Below are positions 16,623-25,802 of a DNA stretch of 64,000 nt, one piece after another (the stretch's first letter is position 1; each line of letters opens with the position of its first letter). The stretch lies in contig AP017308.1 of the NCBI GenBank assembly GCA_001548435.1, positions 3,481,030 to 3,545,029 of the forward strand. Reading direction: 5' to 3'. Below the pieces are notes generated by a model. It ran no database searches, was not told where the DNA came from, and saw only the letters and a list, made by a program, of their open reading frames with translations. This DNA is from Leptolyngbya sp. NIES-3755. Its GTDB lineage: Bacteria > Cyanobacteriota > Cyanobacteriia > Leptolyngbyales > Leptolyngbyaceae. Made by a program: the position numbers and the translations under genes.

Positions 16623-17087
16623 ATGAATGAAAAAAGAAGAGGTAGAAACTCGAAGTGTACTCCTGAGTTGATCGAACGTTTCTGCAAAGTTCTACTTGAA
16701 ACAGGATCGATCAAAGACTCTTGTGAAGCTTGCGGTATTGATACTTCGACTTACTGGCGTTGGCGAGAAAAGGACGTTAATTTTCATAGTTCTATTGAGA
16801 CAGCCTTAGCAGAACGATTGAATCGAGCTTCTAAACCGATTTGGAATCGAAGAGAAGTTGCTGAATCCTATGTTGATGATGTACTGGCAGGGCGTAAGTT
16901 TCGAATTAAACGCCGCCAGGTTCTCAGTAAGTCAGGAGAAATCATTGATTTAGTAGACGAAGAACAGGTGATACCCTCGGATGCGCTGCTGGAACGTGTA
17001 CTGGGGGCTCGCCAAGAAGAATCGAATACATCGTTTCAGGTTTCATTCGGCTTAGCTGAACCTCCACAAGAGGAGGAAGATGAATAG
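16623..17087 (+). CDS. terminase small subunit
   Basis: 154 residues with an N-terminal helix-turn-helix (CKVLLETGSIKDSCEACGID then TYWRWREKD) of the kind that recognises the packaging site, a helical middle (FHSSIETALAERLNRA) and an acidic tail ending EEEDE. It overlaps the large subunit start by 8 bp, and position plus size fit TerS. It is the first gene of the late operon. Confidence 0.8.
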   Translation: MNEKRRGRNSKCTPELIERFCKVLLETGSIKDSCEACGIDTSTYWRWREKDVNFHSSIETALAERLNRASKPIWNRREVAESYVDDVLAGRKFRIKRRQVLSKSGEIIDLVDEEQVIPSDALLERVLGARQEESNTSFQVSFGLAEPPQEEEDE

Positions 17088-19353
17088 CCTCAATATTAAT
17101 CTGCATAAACAGCAGCTAAATGTACTGAATCATCCTGCCAAAGTCAAAGTAATTTGCTCAGGTCGTGGATTCGGTAAAGCGCTTAGCTTAGATACACCGA
17201 TTCTCACCTTAGAGGGTTGGAAGTTTATTAGTGAAATTAGAGAAGGTGACTATGTATTCCATCCTTCCGGTGTTCCTACCTTAGTTGTAGCGACTTCAGA
17301 AGTGATGTACGATCACCAGGTTTATGAAGTTAGTTTTTCAGATGGAGCTTCGATAAAAGCGGATGCGGGTCACTTGTGGCTGACTCACACTAAATCGAAT
17401 CGTAAGTCAGCTAGTAGATATAAGAATCCTTCTTTACCTAAGGTCAAAACGACTCAAGAAATCAAAGATACTTTGACAGTCTCAACAAAGAAAGAGAGTA
17501 ATCATTCCATTCCGAATTGTGATGCTCTACAGTTTCCAGGTCAATCACTTCCTATCGATCCTTATGTATTAGGGTGTTGGCTTGGTGATGGTGATTCAAA
17601 AAACTCTGCGTACACCTGTGATGATTTAGAGATTGTTGAGAGTATAAGGGTTTACTACGAAGTAACTAAATACAACGCTCCTTTTCGGTATTGGATAAAA
17701 GGATTAACCTCAGAGTTACGATCCTTGAATCTGTTAGGTAATAAACACATTCCTGATTTATATCTATTTGCCTCTGAAGAACAGAGATTAAAACTTCTAA
17801 GAGGATTGATGGATACTGATGGATCTATTGGTAAGAACGGTGCTTGTGAGTTTTGTAATAAGAATCTGGCACTGTCAGAAGCTGTTGTATTCCTCTTAAG
17901 ATCCCTAGGGCAAAAACCTACGCTCCATGAAAATACGTCTGCTCTATACGGTAAAGATTGTGGTTTTCGTTATAGAGTTCACTTTACACCTACTCCTGGA
18001 TTCAACCCTTTTCAATTAGCTAGGAAAGCTGATCGATTGATTCAGAATCCCTATACGTTTACAACTCAGAGATATATTACGTCAGTCGAAGCTATCCCTT
18101 CTGAGCCTGTTAAGTGTATTCAGGTGGAGTCTTCAGATGGGTTGTTCTTAGCGGGTGAAGCATTGATTCCGACTCATAACAGTCGTCTTCTCAGAGCTGA
18201 TGCAATTAAAGCAATTTTCACCTTTAAGGGAATTTTTGATCCTGAATCGCCACAGGAAGTTTGCTTAATTGCACCCACCTTAAAAATGTGCCGCGCTCTC
18301 CACTGGGATTCATTGCTTACCTTATTTGAGAATTGTCCTCTTGTTAAGCGAATTGATCGAACCAACTATCGTTTCTACTTTCACGGTAACTTACCTATAC
18401 TTTCACTTGTTGGAGTTGATGATGGAGGAGAAAGACTACGAGGTAAGAACTTAGTTTGGGCTGGATGTGAAGAGTTTCAGCTATTCGGCTCCAGTGTTTG
18501 GGATGAAATCATTACTCCTTGCTTTAGAGATCCATCAGGTTGTTTTGGTGGAATGAGCGTTGGAACTCCAAAAGGAAAAAGCTCCTTTTTCTACCAGTTC
18601 CATCTTCGCGCTCTTAGTACACCAGATTGGGTTTACTTCCATTTCAAGTCAGAAGATAATCCCTTTCATCCGAAATCCTTAAGAGAGCAAGCTAAGTTAA
18701 TTCTGCCTCCCAAAACGTACTTACAAGAATACGAAGCATCGTGGGAAACCTTTTCTGGACAGCTTTACACTGAATTTGATGATCGACATATTGTTGACAC
18801 CTTACCGGATTCGTTTGATTCAGTGTGGATGGGACTCGATCACGGTGAAGTAAATCCTTCCTTAACGGTAATTGGATTAAAGGACAGTCGATACTACTTG
18901 ATTGATGCTTGGTATAACAAAACTCAAGCTCCAATTACACAAGAGGAAGTGAATCAAGCTGTTCTCAAGCTTTGCGTCAAGCACAACGTTTATCGAGTCT
19001 ACAGTCCTGATGATCGACCTTCTGTAGTTGTTGCTCTTAGGCGTTTAGGTGAAGCTCAGAACGTCCCTGGATTAAAAAGAGCGGTTACTTCTCCTCGAAA
19101 TAAGCCTGGTGTCTTAGAAGGAATCGCAATCATTAACAGTCTCTTCTACCAAGATCGCCTCTTTGTCCATCGGTCATTAGAGCAAGTGATTCAAAACATT
19201 CGCAGCTATCACAAAGCTCAAGATCGTGAGGGAAACATTTTAGAGAAGGTTGCTGAGAACCAGTCTGACCACGACTTAGATAGTTTTCGATGCGTAATTC
19301 CTCAAATAGAGATTAAACATAACTTCCCTGGTGTCCATCTGCAAGCTGCTTAA
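17080..19353 (+). CDS. terminase large subunit containing an intein
   Basis: 757 residues as encoded; removal of a 334-residue intein leaves 423, a usual TerL size. The ATPase P-loop CSGRGFGK is followed by the intein and then Ser368 completes GKS. The Walker B region LVWAGCEEF and the motif MSVGTPKGKSSFFYQF follow. The nuclease domain starts at WMGLDHGEVNPSLTVIG and has further acids near YSPDDRPS and QSDHDLDSFR. The enzyme packages DNA into the prohead and cuts it. Because the intein splits the P-loop, no packaging can occur before splicing. Confidence 0.92.
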   Translation: MNSLNINLHKQQLNVLNHPAKVKVICSGRGFGKALSLDTPILTLEGWKFISEIREGDYVFHPSGVPTLVVATSEVMYDHQVYEVSFSDGASIKADAGHLWLTHTKSNRKSASRYKNPSLPKVKTTQEIKDTLTVSTKKESNHSIPNCDALQFPGQSLPIDPYVLGCWLGDGDSKNSAYTCDDLEIVESIRVYYEVTKYNAPFRYWIKGLTSELRSLNLLGNKHIPDLYLFASEEQRLKLLRGLMDTDGSIGKNGACEFCNKNLALSEAVVFLLRSLGQKPTLHENTSALYGKDCGFRYRVHFTPTPGFNPFQLARKADRLIQNPYTFTTQRYITSVEAIPSEPVKCIQVESSDGLFLAGEALIPTHNSRLLRADAIKAIFTFKGIFDPESPQEVCLIAPTLKMCRALHWDSLLTLFENCPLVKRIDRTNYRFYFHGNLPILSLVGVDDGGERLRGKNLVWAGCEEFQLFGSSVWDEIITPCFRDPSGCFGGMSVGTPKGKSSFFYQFHLRALSTPDWVYFHFKSEDNPFHPKSLREQAKLILPPKTYLQEYEASWETFSGQLYTEFDDRHIVDTLPDSFDSVWMGLDHGEVNPSLTVIGLKDSRYYLIDAWYNKTQAPITQEEVNQAVLKLCVKHNVYRVYSPDDRPSVVVALRRLGEAQNVPGLKRAVTSPRNKPGVLEGIAIINSLFYQDRLFVHRSLEQVIQNIRSYHKAQDREGNILEKVAENQSDHDLDSFRCVIPQIEIKHNFPGVHLQAA
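17179..18180 (+). other. intein in TerL P-loop (alanine-1, LAGLIDADG type)
   Basis: 334 codons, residues 34-367. The N-terminal splicing residue is Ala (ALSLDTPILTLEGW) instead of Cys or Ser, as in class 2 inteins that skip the first acyl shift. A block B-like ADAGHLWLTH supplies the histidine. The homing endonuclease has both dodecapeptides: LGCWLGDGDS and LLRGLMDTDGSIG. The C-terminus LIPTHN followed by Ser is canonical. All residues for splicing by the Ala1 route and for DNA cutting are present. Confidence 0.92.
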
Positions 19354-19363
19354 ACCTACTTTT

Positions 19364-20899
19364 ATGAATTACCCCGATCGATTAAAGCTAATCTATCTAG
19401 AAAGTGAACATCCAGAGTACACCGCCTCAAAAGATCTCTATGTTCAACTCACTCATTTAACTCAAGGGGGTGTCCTGCTTGAGCAAAATAAAGAGCGGTA
19501 TCTACCTAAAAGAGCAGGCGAAACTGATGAGATTTACAAAACGCGCCTGAATAAGTTCACTTACACCAATGTCACGTCTAGCGCCCTTACTCAGCAAGTG
19601 ACTAAGCTTAGTAGCGGTGCTTATACGATTAATGGCTTAGAAGCGAATCAGTCTTTCTGGACCTCCTTTAGAGAAGATGTAAACTGTAATGGGCTTTCAG
19701 AGTTACAGCTGCTTCAGAAACTCTTTCGAGATGCGTTGGTTTATAAAAAGCTCTTTGTTCACGTTGATAAACCCAGGACAACTGTACAGCCTCGTAACAA
19801 GCTTGAAGAAGAGCGGCTTAACATTCGACCCTATCTCACGATTTACTCTGCTTGTGAAGTGATCGATTGGGTTGAGAACAATAACGCCCTTCAAATGGTC
19901 AAAGTCAAACAGTTCTCACAGCATCGAGAAACGTTACTCAGTCCTCCAATTGATAAAGTTACTTATACGATCATCACCGCTGAAATGATTCTGAGGTACT
20001 CAGCCTTAGTTCGACTCGTCAAAGGTAAGATCGTCGCCCTTCTAGATACAGAAGGAAAGGAACTTTCACTTGTAGACGAAGACACATCCATACAGATCGA
20101 TTACCCTCCGATTCTGCATAGGTTTGGTACGTTGCCTGTATTCAAGTTCGAGTTACCGGATGAACTTTGGGCAGGAAATCAAATCTACCTCAAAGCAAAA
20201 GAACATTTAGTTCTCGATAATGTTCGATTTGACATGGCTTCAATGGCTTATGTGCAAAGAATACTCACGCCTCAAATCACGCCTGAATCGGATCTTACCC
20301 AAACTTACACCGAAGGAGAAACCATTCTCTCAGGCAATCCTTTCATTTTAAAAGCTGCCGACTTCAAGTTCGCTGAGCTAAAAGGAGATGTCCTCAATAC
20401 ATTAACTTCTCTCCTTGCAGATTTAGAAGCACAAGTGAAAGATACACTCAGCCTTGGAGGAATGTCAGCAGATAAAAGAGCGATCGAACAAAGTGGAGTC
20501 TCAAAGAAACTAGATTTCGCACTACAAGAATTGGTCTTGAGATCCTATGGTTCTCTCTTACTTGACTTCTACCAAAATGTTTTACAGGCGGTAGGAAAAG
20601 CAACTGGACAATCGAATGAAAGTGTCAGTAGTATATCGGCTTCTGGATTTACCAGTTTCGACTTAGATAATGCAGATGAATTGATTGTTAAAGCACTTGA
20701 TCTTTTGAGACTGCAAAACTTCCTTACCCCAACCACATTTCGTTTATTCGCTCAACAACTCAATCGAGCTTTAGTTCCCAATGCCAGTGCAGAAGAACAA
20801 GCCCTCATTGATAAAGATCTTGAATCTAAATCTCTAGAGCTATCGGCAAGCTCGTTAAACCCCGAACTGCTCACCGTCAGCACAACGGCGGACACCTAA
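19364..20899 (+). CDS. portal protein
   Basis: 511 residues from ATG 19364 (MNYPDRLKLIYLESEHPEY), 8 bp after the terL stop. It has the portal pattern of an N-terminal clip region, a long middle (LQLLQKLFRDALVYKKLFVHV) and a long helical C-terminal stretch (LADLEAQVKDTLSLGG). Position between terL and scaffold/capsid supports the role: the dodecameric ring through which DNA enters. An upstream TTG at 19331 overlapping terL is less likely. Confidence 0.82.
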   Translation: MNYPDRLKLIYLESEHPEYTASKDLYVQLTHLTQGGVLLEQNKERYLPKRAGETDEIYKTRLNKFTYTNVTSSALTQQVTKLSSGAYTINGLEANQSFWTSFREDVNCNGLSELQLLQKLFRDALVYKKLFVHVDKPRTTVQPRNKLEEERLNIRPYLTIYSACEVIDWVENNNALQMVKVKQFSQHRETLLSPPIDKVTYTIITAEMILRYSALVRLVKGKIVALLDTEGKELSLVDEDTSIQIDYPPILHRFGTLPVFKFELPDELWAGNQIYLKAKEHLVLDNVRFDMASMAYVQRILTPQITPESDLTQTYTEGETILSGNPFILKAADFKFAELKGDVLNTLTSLLADLEAQVKDTLSLGGMSADKRAIEQSGVSKKLDFALQELVLRSYGSLLLDFYQNVLQAVGKATGQSNESVSSISASGFTSFDLDNADELIVKALDLLRLQNFLTPTTFRLFAQQLNRALVPNASAEEQALIDKDLESKSLELSASSLNPELLTVSTTADT

Positions 20900-20926
20900 A
20901 CTTTATAGGAATTTATCAATTTACTT

Positions 20927-21499
20927 ATGGATGAGAATCAAGTTAAAGAACTCTTCGGACAACTGTTCGATCAGTTCAAACAAAGTCTTCTAACTGAAGT
21001 CGATCAAAAGAACGGGAAATTAGCTGCTTCTTTAGAGCGTCAGATGAAAAAAGAAAAGCCTCCAGAACCCGCTTCAGAAGATGATCCTTCAAAGTTGTCG
21101 ATGAAAAGTCTTCAACAGCAAATAGAATCTCTTAAAAATGAGCTTGCTGAGAAAGATAAAGTCGCTTTCACCGCTGATCGTAATTCAGCAATCAGTAATG
21201 TAATCGCGTCTTCTAATTCTCAAAACAAAGCAACTCTGATGAAACTATTCTCGATTCAGTACGGGGATAAGCTTCAGAAAGAGAACAATAACTGGTTCAT
21301 TGAAGAAAACGGCGCTGTCAAATCTTTAGAAGACTGTCTCAGTAATTACCTCACTTCAGAAGAAGGAAAGATCTTTGTTCCTCCGACTTCAAATGAAGGC
21401 AGTGGAAGTACATCCTCAAGTAAACCTGTTTTAAGTACAAATACTCCTGCCAGCTTAGACGATATCTACCAAGACTTCGCCTCACGTCTGGTCGGTTAA
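20927..21499 (+). CDS. capsid scaffolding-like protein
   Basis: 190 residues, highly charged and helical, with coiled-coil propensity around SMKSLQQQIESLKNELAEKD and a low-complexity linker (SNEGSGSTSSS) before a C-terminal helix. This composition and the position directly before the major capsid gene are those of scaffold proteins, which guide prohead assembly and then leave. No protease motif is seen. Confidence 0.72.
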   Translation: MDENQVKELFGQLFDQFKQSLLTEVDQKNGKLAASLERQMKKEKPPEPASEDDPSKLSMKSLQQQIESLKNELAEKDKVAFTADRNSAISNVIASSNSQNKATLMKLFSIQYGDKLQKENNNWFIEENGAVKSLEDCLSNYLTSEEGKIFVPPTSNEGSGSTSSSKPVLSTNTPASLDDIYQDFASRLVG

Positions 21500-21523
21500 C
21501 GAACTCAATAACAAATAAAAACA

Positions 21524-22516
21524 ATGCCATTAATTTCTACTGATTTTCTCGTACCGCCTGAAATTCTTCGCGGTGAAATAGAACAAACTCTTACTTCCGC
21601 CAAGTTGCTCGATTATCCGATGCTGAACGTCATCTCTAAAGAAGACGTGTATCAATCAGAACTCCAGTGGCCAGTAAATTTGGGCGGATCGGGGGCGAGT
21701 GGACGGGCTACCAGTGCGGCTCCAGGTGTTTCGACTCAAGATACGGTTAAACAAGCAGCTTTACCGATCGGTGGACGAGTCATCAACCATGTCTTCTCTC
21801 TCAACTTGAATGAAGTGGTACAAGCGGCTCGTACTGCTCCTCAAGCTTTGAAGAATCTATTACGTTCTCATATTCAATCGGGTTCAGAAGCCATCTTAGA
21901 GCGGCTCTCTACTCTGGTTTATACAGGAGACGGAACTGATCCTTCTGACGGTGTGATTGGTTTAGATAAAGTAGTGGATGCTACATACGCCTACGCAGGA
22001 CTTGATCCAGTCACCTATACTCGCTGGACCTCTTATGTCAATACCAGCGGTACGAACCGCGCCTTAACGACTGATCTCTTGTTCGATGTTGAATCAGGAA
22101 TGGCAACGAAAGGCGGAACTTATTCTGCTGTATTCATGAATCCTTCTCTGGTTGTCAAATACAAGAAGGTTTTTGAGAATCGTTTAGCGGTTGATCAAGT
22201 AAACGGAGTTGCAGATCTTGGCTTTTCAGGTCTCGCGCTATCGGGTCGTCCAATCATCATGGACCCCCGCTCTACTAACAACAACATTTACTTTGTCAAT
22301 GGTGCTGATGTTAGTCTCTGTACCTTTGCTTTGAATGCTGCAATTGGTCAACTCAGCTTACCTTCTCTGATTGTCAACGTCCAAGGGCTTAATGTTCTTA
22401 TCTCTCAACTCCCAATCTCCAATCCTCATGTTGTGACTTATGAAATGAGCGTTCAAGCACAGCTAAAGGTTAAGAATCGTCGCTCTGTCGCTCTCTTAGG
22501 TAAAATTACTCAGTAA
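21524..22516 (+). CDS. major capsid protein
   Basis: 330 residues of HK97-fold type by pattern: an N-terminal arm, an E-loop-like glycine and serine stretch (NLGGSGASGRATSAAPG), LRSHIQSGSEAILERLS before a glycine-rich turn (VYTGDGTDPSDGVIG), and AVFMNPSLVVKYKKV then GRPIIMD, typical of phage capsid proteins. It lies after the scaffold and before connector genes. Confidence 0.83.
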   Translation: MPLISTDFLVPPEILRGEIEQTLTSAKLLDYPMLNVISKEDVYQSELQWPVNLGGSGASGRATSAAPGVSTQDTVKQAALPIGGRVINHVFSLNLNEVVQAARTAPQALKNLLRSHIQSGSEAILERLSTLVYTGDGTDPSDGVIGLDKVVDATYAYAGLDPVTYTRWTSYVNTSGTNRALTTDLLFDVESGMATKGGTYSAVFMNPSLVVKYKKVFENRLAVDQVNGVADLGFSGLALSGRPIIMDPRSTNNNIYFVNGADVSLCTFALNAAIGQLSLPSLIVNVQGLNVLISQLPISNPHVVTYEMSVQAQLKVKNRRSVALLGKITQ

Positions 22517-22521
22517 TCATA

Positions 22522-22908
22522 ATGAACTTCTCGCCCTACCAAGTTGATCGAATCTTGACGCTCTTGGGGTATGGAATTGGTAATGCGATCGAGAGTAATG
22601 CTCTTACTACTTTGATCAGAAACAACTTACTCAGTCAAGACTATTCGGCTGCTTTGTCTGAGCGAGTTGAACAAATTATCGATGCGGAACTACCTCAAGT
22701 TGAAGCTCAGAAGATGGAGATCCTTGACGTGATCTATGTTCAATCAACTAAAGGTGTTCAGCTTACTCCAGCTTCAGGTTTGGCTCTTCTAAATCAACGA
22801 GGTTCTTCTTTACTGAAAGAGCTTGCAGGATTACTTGACATTCCGATTAGAAGCAACAAGTATCAGGCTGGTGGCGGTTCAAACAGTTCTACGATTTCAT
22901 ATTGGTGA
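22522..22908 (+). CDS. probable head-tail connector protein, 128 aa
   Basis: A helical acidic protein (YGIGNAIESNALTTLIRNNL, ALSERVEQIIDAELPQVEA) that starts 5 bp after the capsid stop. Size and place fit an adaptor of the gp6/gp15 kind, but I see no diagnostic motif. A 1177-bp insertion sequence now lies 13 bp after its stop and separates it from the rest of the operon. Confidence 0.6.
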   Translation: MNFSPYQVDRILTLLGYGIGNAIESNALTTLIRNNLLSQDYSAALSERVEQIIDAELPQVEAQKMEILDVIYVQSTKGVQLTPASGLALLNQRGSSLLKELAGLLDIPIRSNKYQAGGGSNSSTISYW

Positions 22909-22989
22909 TCAATCATGAACCGGGAGCGTGTCACCTTCTGAGGAGAAAAATGAGAATAAAGGAAACCGATTCCTGAAGAGGTTCCCGCG

Positions 22990-23199
22990 ATGACTCCTGA
23001 AGACCAACAAGCGCTGAATGCCCATGTTCAAGCGATTGCAAAAATCTTGTACAACGATGCTGACAAAAGCCAGATAACGAATTTGGCAGAAATCGAAGCG
23101 ATGGTGCGAACTCAAGTGCAACAGCACGTCACACCAGGATTAGGGAGTTTTTTATCACAGCAGTTACCGCCACAACTGAAGGCTACCCGCGACGGTTGA
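22990..23199 (+). CDS. insertion sequence ORF A, 69 aa
   Basis: A helical N-terminal part of the ISKra4 transposase (MTPEDQQALNAHVQAIAKIL), ending at TGA 23197-23199, which overlaps the TTG start of ORF B as TTGA. Translational coupling or frameshift fusion with ORF B is likely. An identical product is encoded at 36864-37073. Confidence 0.8.
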   Translation: MTPEDQQALNAHVQAIAKILYNDADKSQITNLAEIEAMVRTQVQQHVTPGLGSFLSQQLPPQLKATRDG

Positions 23200-24089
23200 A
23201 AAGTATCTTAGGAGAACTGCAATTGACGAGTGAACAAGCGACACGATTAGGGGTATCTGCGAGAAGCCAAATGAGTCCTTACTTGGAAGCGTGCTGTTTG
23301 AGAGCGAGTGCAACGGTTTCCTATGCCCGCGCAGAACGAGACATCGCGGTGTATACAGGAATGCGCGTCAGCGCCAAAACGCAACAACGATTAGTCCAGC
23401 GACAACCGTGGGAAGAACTTGAACCCGAAGCGCCAGAGCCGATTCTGGAAATCAGTATTGATGGCGGCAATGTGAAGTTAACCAGTGGCACTCAAGACGA
23501 ACCGGACTGGCGACAGTACAAAGCCGTTCGCATCAATGGCAAGGGAGAAAGTCGAGCTTGGTTTCAGGACAATGAGGCATTGGTCGCAACAGTGAGCGCG
23601 CGTCCGATGGCAGAGGTCGTTGTCTGTCTGGGCGATGGACACGACGGCATCTGGAACTTGCATCAGCAGATCGTCGCGTTGAGCGAGCAACGGATTGAGA
23701 TTCTCGATTGGTATCATCTCAAGGAGAACTTGTTCAAGTTATCGAGCGACGAAATCGACCGAGAACAGATAGAAGCTCAGTTATGGAAAGGAGATGTGAG
23801 CGCTGCTCTAGCCCAATTAGCGGCGTGTCCCTCCGATGAGGCAGAGCGGTTTTGCAACTATCTGCTGAAGCATCAACATCGGATTGTGAACTACGACTAC
23901 TACGCGGCTGAGGAGCTATGTTCGATTGGGTCAGGAGCCGTGGAATCGTTGGTCAAACAAATTGATCAACGGTTGCAGATTGTTGGAGGTCGGTGGAAAG
24001 CGGAGCATATTCCGAAAGTGCTGGCACAACGCTGTGCTTATCTCAATGAGCAACTGAATCCCACGACATCTATTCTCTCAAGAAGGTGA
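23196..24089 (+). CDS. ISKra4-type DDE transposase ORF B, 297 aa
   Basis: Catalytic acids appear in ISIDGGNVKL (Asp89), CLGDGHDGIWN (Asp147) and GSGAVESLVK (Glu250), with an extra conserved ILDWYHLKENLF. These are hallmarks of the ISKra4 family. It probably starts at TTG 23196 by coupling to ORF A. The frame is intact, so it should be active. Confidence 0.88.
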   Translation: MKSILGELQLTSEQATRLGVSARSQMSPYLEACCLRASATVSYARAERDIAVYTGMRVSAKTQQRLVQRQPWEELEPEAPEPILEISIDGGNVKLTSGTQDEPDWRQYKAVRINGKGESRAWFQDNEALVATVSARPMAEVVVCLGDGHDGIWNLHQQIVALSEQRIEILDWYHLKENLFKLSSDEIDREQIEAQLWKGDVSAALAQLAACPSDEAERFCNYLLKHQHRIVNYDYYAAEELCSIGSGAVESLVKQIDQRLQIVGGRWKAEHIPKVLAQRCAYLNEQLNPTTSILSRR

Positions 24090-24100
24090 CACGCTCCCTC

Positions 24101-24550
24101 ATGAACCTTATCAGAAAGATCGCCCAACTCGAATCAAGACTGTCCAGAATCGATATCAGACTTGGAATTAATTCTTACAACTTAACCTTCCAAGTTCCTA
24201 ATGGTGCTATCACAGTCGATCCTGAAACAGGACTAGAACAAATTAGCCTCGTTCCTTATACGATCGAATGTTACCTTGAACAATCTAAGTCTCAGACAAG
24301 ACAACTTGAGAATATTGAGGTTGAAGGATTTAATAACGCAGCCTCTATTTTGATGGAAGGTTTTGTCATTAGTCCAAGTTTGCTACCTCAATACATTCGT
24401 CCTTTGATGATTGCAACCTTGCAAGTAAATGACGCGGACTATTCACTCAAAGGAAAGTTCCTTTTACTTCCATCATTGAACTCAAGTGACTCGATCGCGA
24501 ATCATACCGTCAAAGGTTACGCTCAATTCAATCCTGGAGGTCTAACTTGA
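24101..24550 (+). CDS. probable head-completion or head-tail protein, 149 aa
   Basis: The original start ATGAACCTTATC lies within the target duplication of the insertion sequence, so this gene was re-created intact at 24101. After an N-terminal helix (IRKIAQLESRLSRIDIRLG) the protein is beta-rich (YTIECYLEQS, MIATLQVNDADYSLKGKFLL). No family motif is recognised; the role is inferred from its place between capsid and tail-tube genes. Its expression may now depend on read-through of, or a promoter in, the insertion sequence. Confidence 0.6.
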   Translation: MNLIRKIAQLESRLSRIDIRLGINSYNLTFQVPNGAITVDPETGLEQISLVPYTIECYLEQSKSQTRQLENIEVEGFNNAASILMEGFVISPSLLPQYIRPLMIATLQVNDADYSLKGKFLLLPSLNSSDSIANHTVKGYAQFNPGGLT

Positions 24551-24879
24551 ACTACAAACTCAACTTAAACCTTCAGAACTTTGAGATTGATCAAAAAGCT
24601 GTGTATCGCTGGTCTAATGCTTCGGCTCATGAAGGTGTAACTCTAGTAGACGGAACTCAAGTACAAGGATTCCAATGGACAGATCGCACCTTAGAACGAG
24701 TTGATATTCCTGAGCTGATGAAAGTGGAACTCAAGTCAAGTAGTAGTCTCAACGAAGGATTTCAAAAGACGGCTCAACAACTTGGCTCTGAGTTCCAATC
24801 AACAATCGAAGCTGTAGCAGAATCAGACAACTTCGACTATCAAGCAATCAAGAATTCTCAAACTCTCAGCTTCGAGTAA
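24547..24879 (+). CDS. phage structural protein, 110 aa
   Basis: Begins at TTG 24547, overlapping the previous stop as TTGA. It is acidic with beta-rich first and helical second halves (NEGFQKTAQQLGSEFQSTI). Position suggests a head-tail joining or neck protein. No domain recognised. Confidence 0.55.
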   Translation: MNYKLNLNLQNFEIDQKAVYRWSNASAHEGVTLVDGTQVQGFQWTDRTLERVDIPELMKVELKSSSSLNEGFQKTAQQLGSEFQSTIEAVAESDNFDYQAIKNSQTLSFE

Positions 24880-24885
24880 AAGCTT

Positions 24886-25278
24886 ATGGAACTTAATCAA
24901 CTCATTCCACTTTTGAGAACTGTACTTGCTACTGAGCTAGGAACAATCTCAACAGTAACGGCTCCTACTCGAACCTTACCGGCGATTACAACTGATCCTT
25001 CAGTTCCAACAGGAAGTACTGTTACAGGATTACTTTGTACAGTGCAGAGAGTTCAAGAAGGACTCGCCTCTGAAGTTACAAACGGCAAATACTTGGATTT
25101 CTATTGGCAAGTTCGACTCGTCCAATTTGATAAAACAAAATCGATCGATAAAGCCTTAAAGCTAATCCAGGAACATCCTCAGTTTCGAGTCAGGAACGTT
25201 GTCTACCAAGGGTCAACCTCCCAGAGCTATGAGCAATGCAGAATCACCCTTTGGAATCCAAGTCTCATTCTGTACTGA
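24886..25278 (+). CDS. tail completion/terminator-like protein, 130 aa
   Basis: Starts 6 bp after the previous gene. MELNQLIPLLRTVLATELG followed by beta strands and LKLIQEHPQFRVRNVVYQG resembles the size and secondary structure of gpU-type tail terminators, and it lies just before the tail tube gene as expected. No diagnostic motif, so moderate confidence. Confidence 0.55.
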   Translation: MELNQLIPLLRTVLATELGTISTVTAPTRTLPAITTDPSVPTGSTVTGLLCTVQRVQEGLASEVTNGKYLDFYWQVRLVQFDKTKSIDKALKLIQEHPQFRVRNVVYQGSTSQSYEQCRITLWNPSLILY

Positions 25279-25281
25279 TCA

Positions 25282-25292
25282 AAAGTTACTTT
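25282..25292. repeat. intergenic AAAG-NNN-CTTT site
   Basis: AAAGTTACTTT, four bases after the stop at 25278 and just upstream of the tail tube gene. One of about 21 such sites in the phage-derived DNA. Confidence 0.7.
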
Positions 25293-25322
25293 TTCAACTT
25301 ATTTAATTTAAGGAAATAAACA

Positions 25323-25796
25323 ATGCCTTCAACTCCAATGTCTGTAATTCAGAACGCCAATGTCAAACTCGAATTGGCGATTCTTCCGGCAGGTTCATTT
25401 GTAAAACCTGCTCAAGCTCAATTTAAAACTCTGACCGCTGCTAATGATGCGTCTATCAAGTTTGATAACCAGGACGTGTCAGTTGATGCTTACGGAGTAG
25501 GATTTGCTACACAATCCGCCAAAGTTTCAGGTTCCTTCTCTGCTGATGTATCGGGTATTGTTCAGTCGAATGATCCTGCTTATAAGGATGTCTTGATTCC
25601 TTTGGGTGGCAACACTTCAGACGCAATCAAGAATGCCTATATGGTTCTAACGCTTGGGGATAATAGCAAATTTGAAGGACCTGTGATGATCTCTAATCTC
25701 AGTATTAACCTGAAGATGCGCGAGATTGCCCGGTATCAATGCTCACTCAAAGGATTAGGCGAGATTACCTTCACCGCTGCTCCTGTTACACCGTAA
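25323..25796 (+). CDS. major tail tube protein
   Basis: 157 residues, mostly beta (NANVKLELAILPAG, FDNQDVSVDAYGVGFATQS, KVSGSFSADVSGI, MISNLSINLKMREIARYQCS), matching the tail-tube fold of siphoviruses. Its own longer spacer (44 bp) suggests a stronger translation start for an abundant protein. It lies upstream of the tail chaperone genes. Confidence 0.75.
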   Translation: MPSTPMSVIQNANVKLELAILPAGSFVKPAQAQFKTLTAANDASIKFDNQDVSVDAYGVGFATQSAKVSGSFSADVSGIVQSNDPAYKDVLIPLGGNTSDAIKNAYMVLTLGDNSKFEGPVMISNLSINLKMREIARYQCSLKGLGEITFTAAPVTP

Positions 25797-25802
25797 TCTT
25801 TA

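Larger units (their letters stand above)
22922..24098 (+). mobile_element. ISKra4-type insertion sequence, copy 1
   Basis: 1177 bp with terminal inverted repeats starting GGGAGCGTGTCACCTTCT and a 9-bp target duplication TCATGAACC (22913-22921 and 24099-24107). It carries two overlapping ORFs. It appears identical to the copy at 35965-37141, which is in the opposite orientation. It landed on the start codon of the next gene, and the duplication restored that ATG. Confidence 0.92.
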
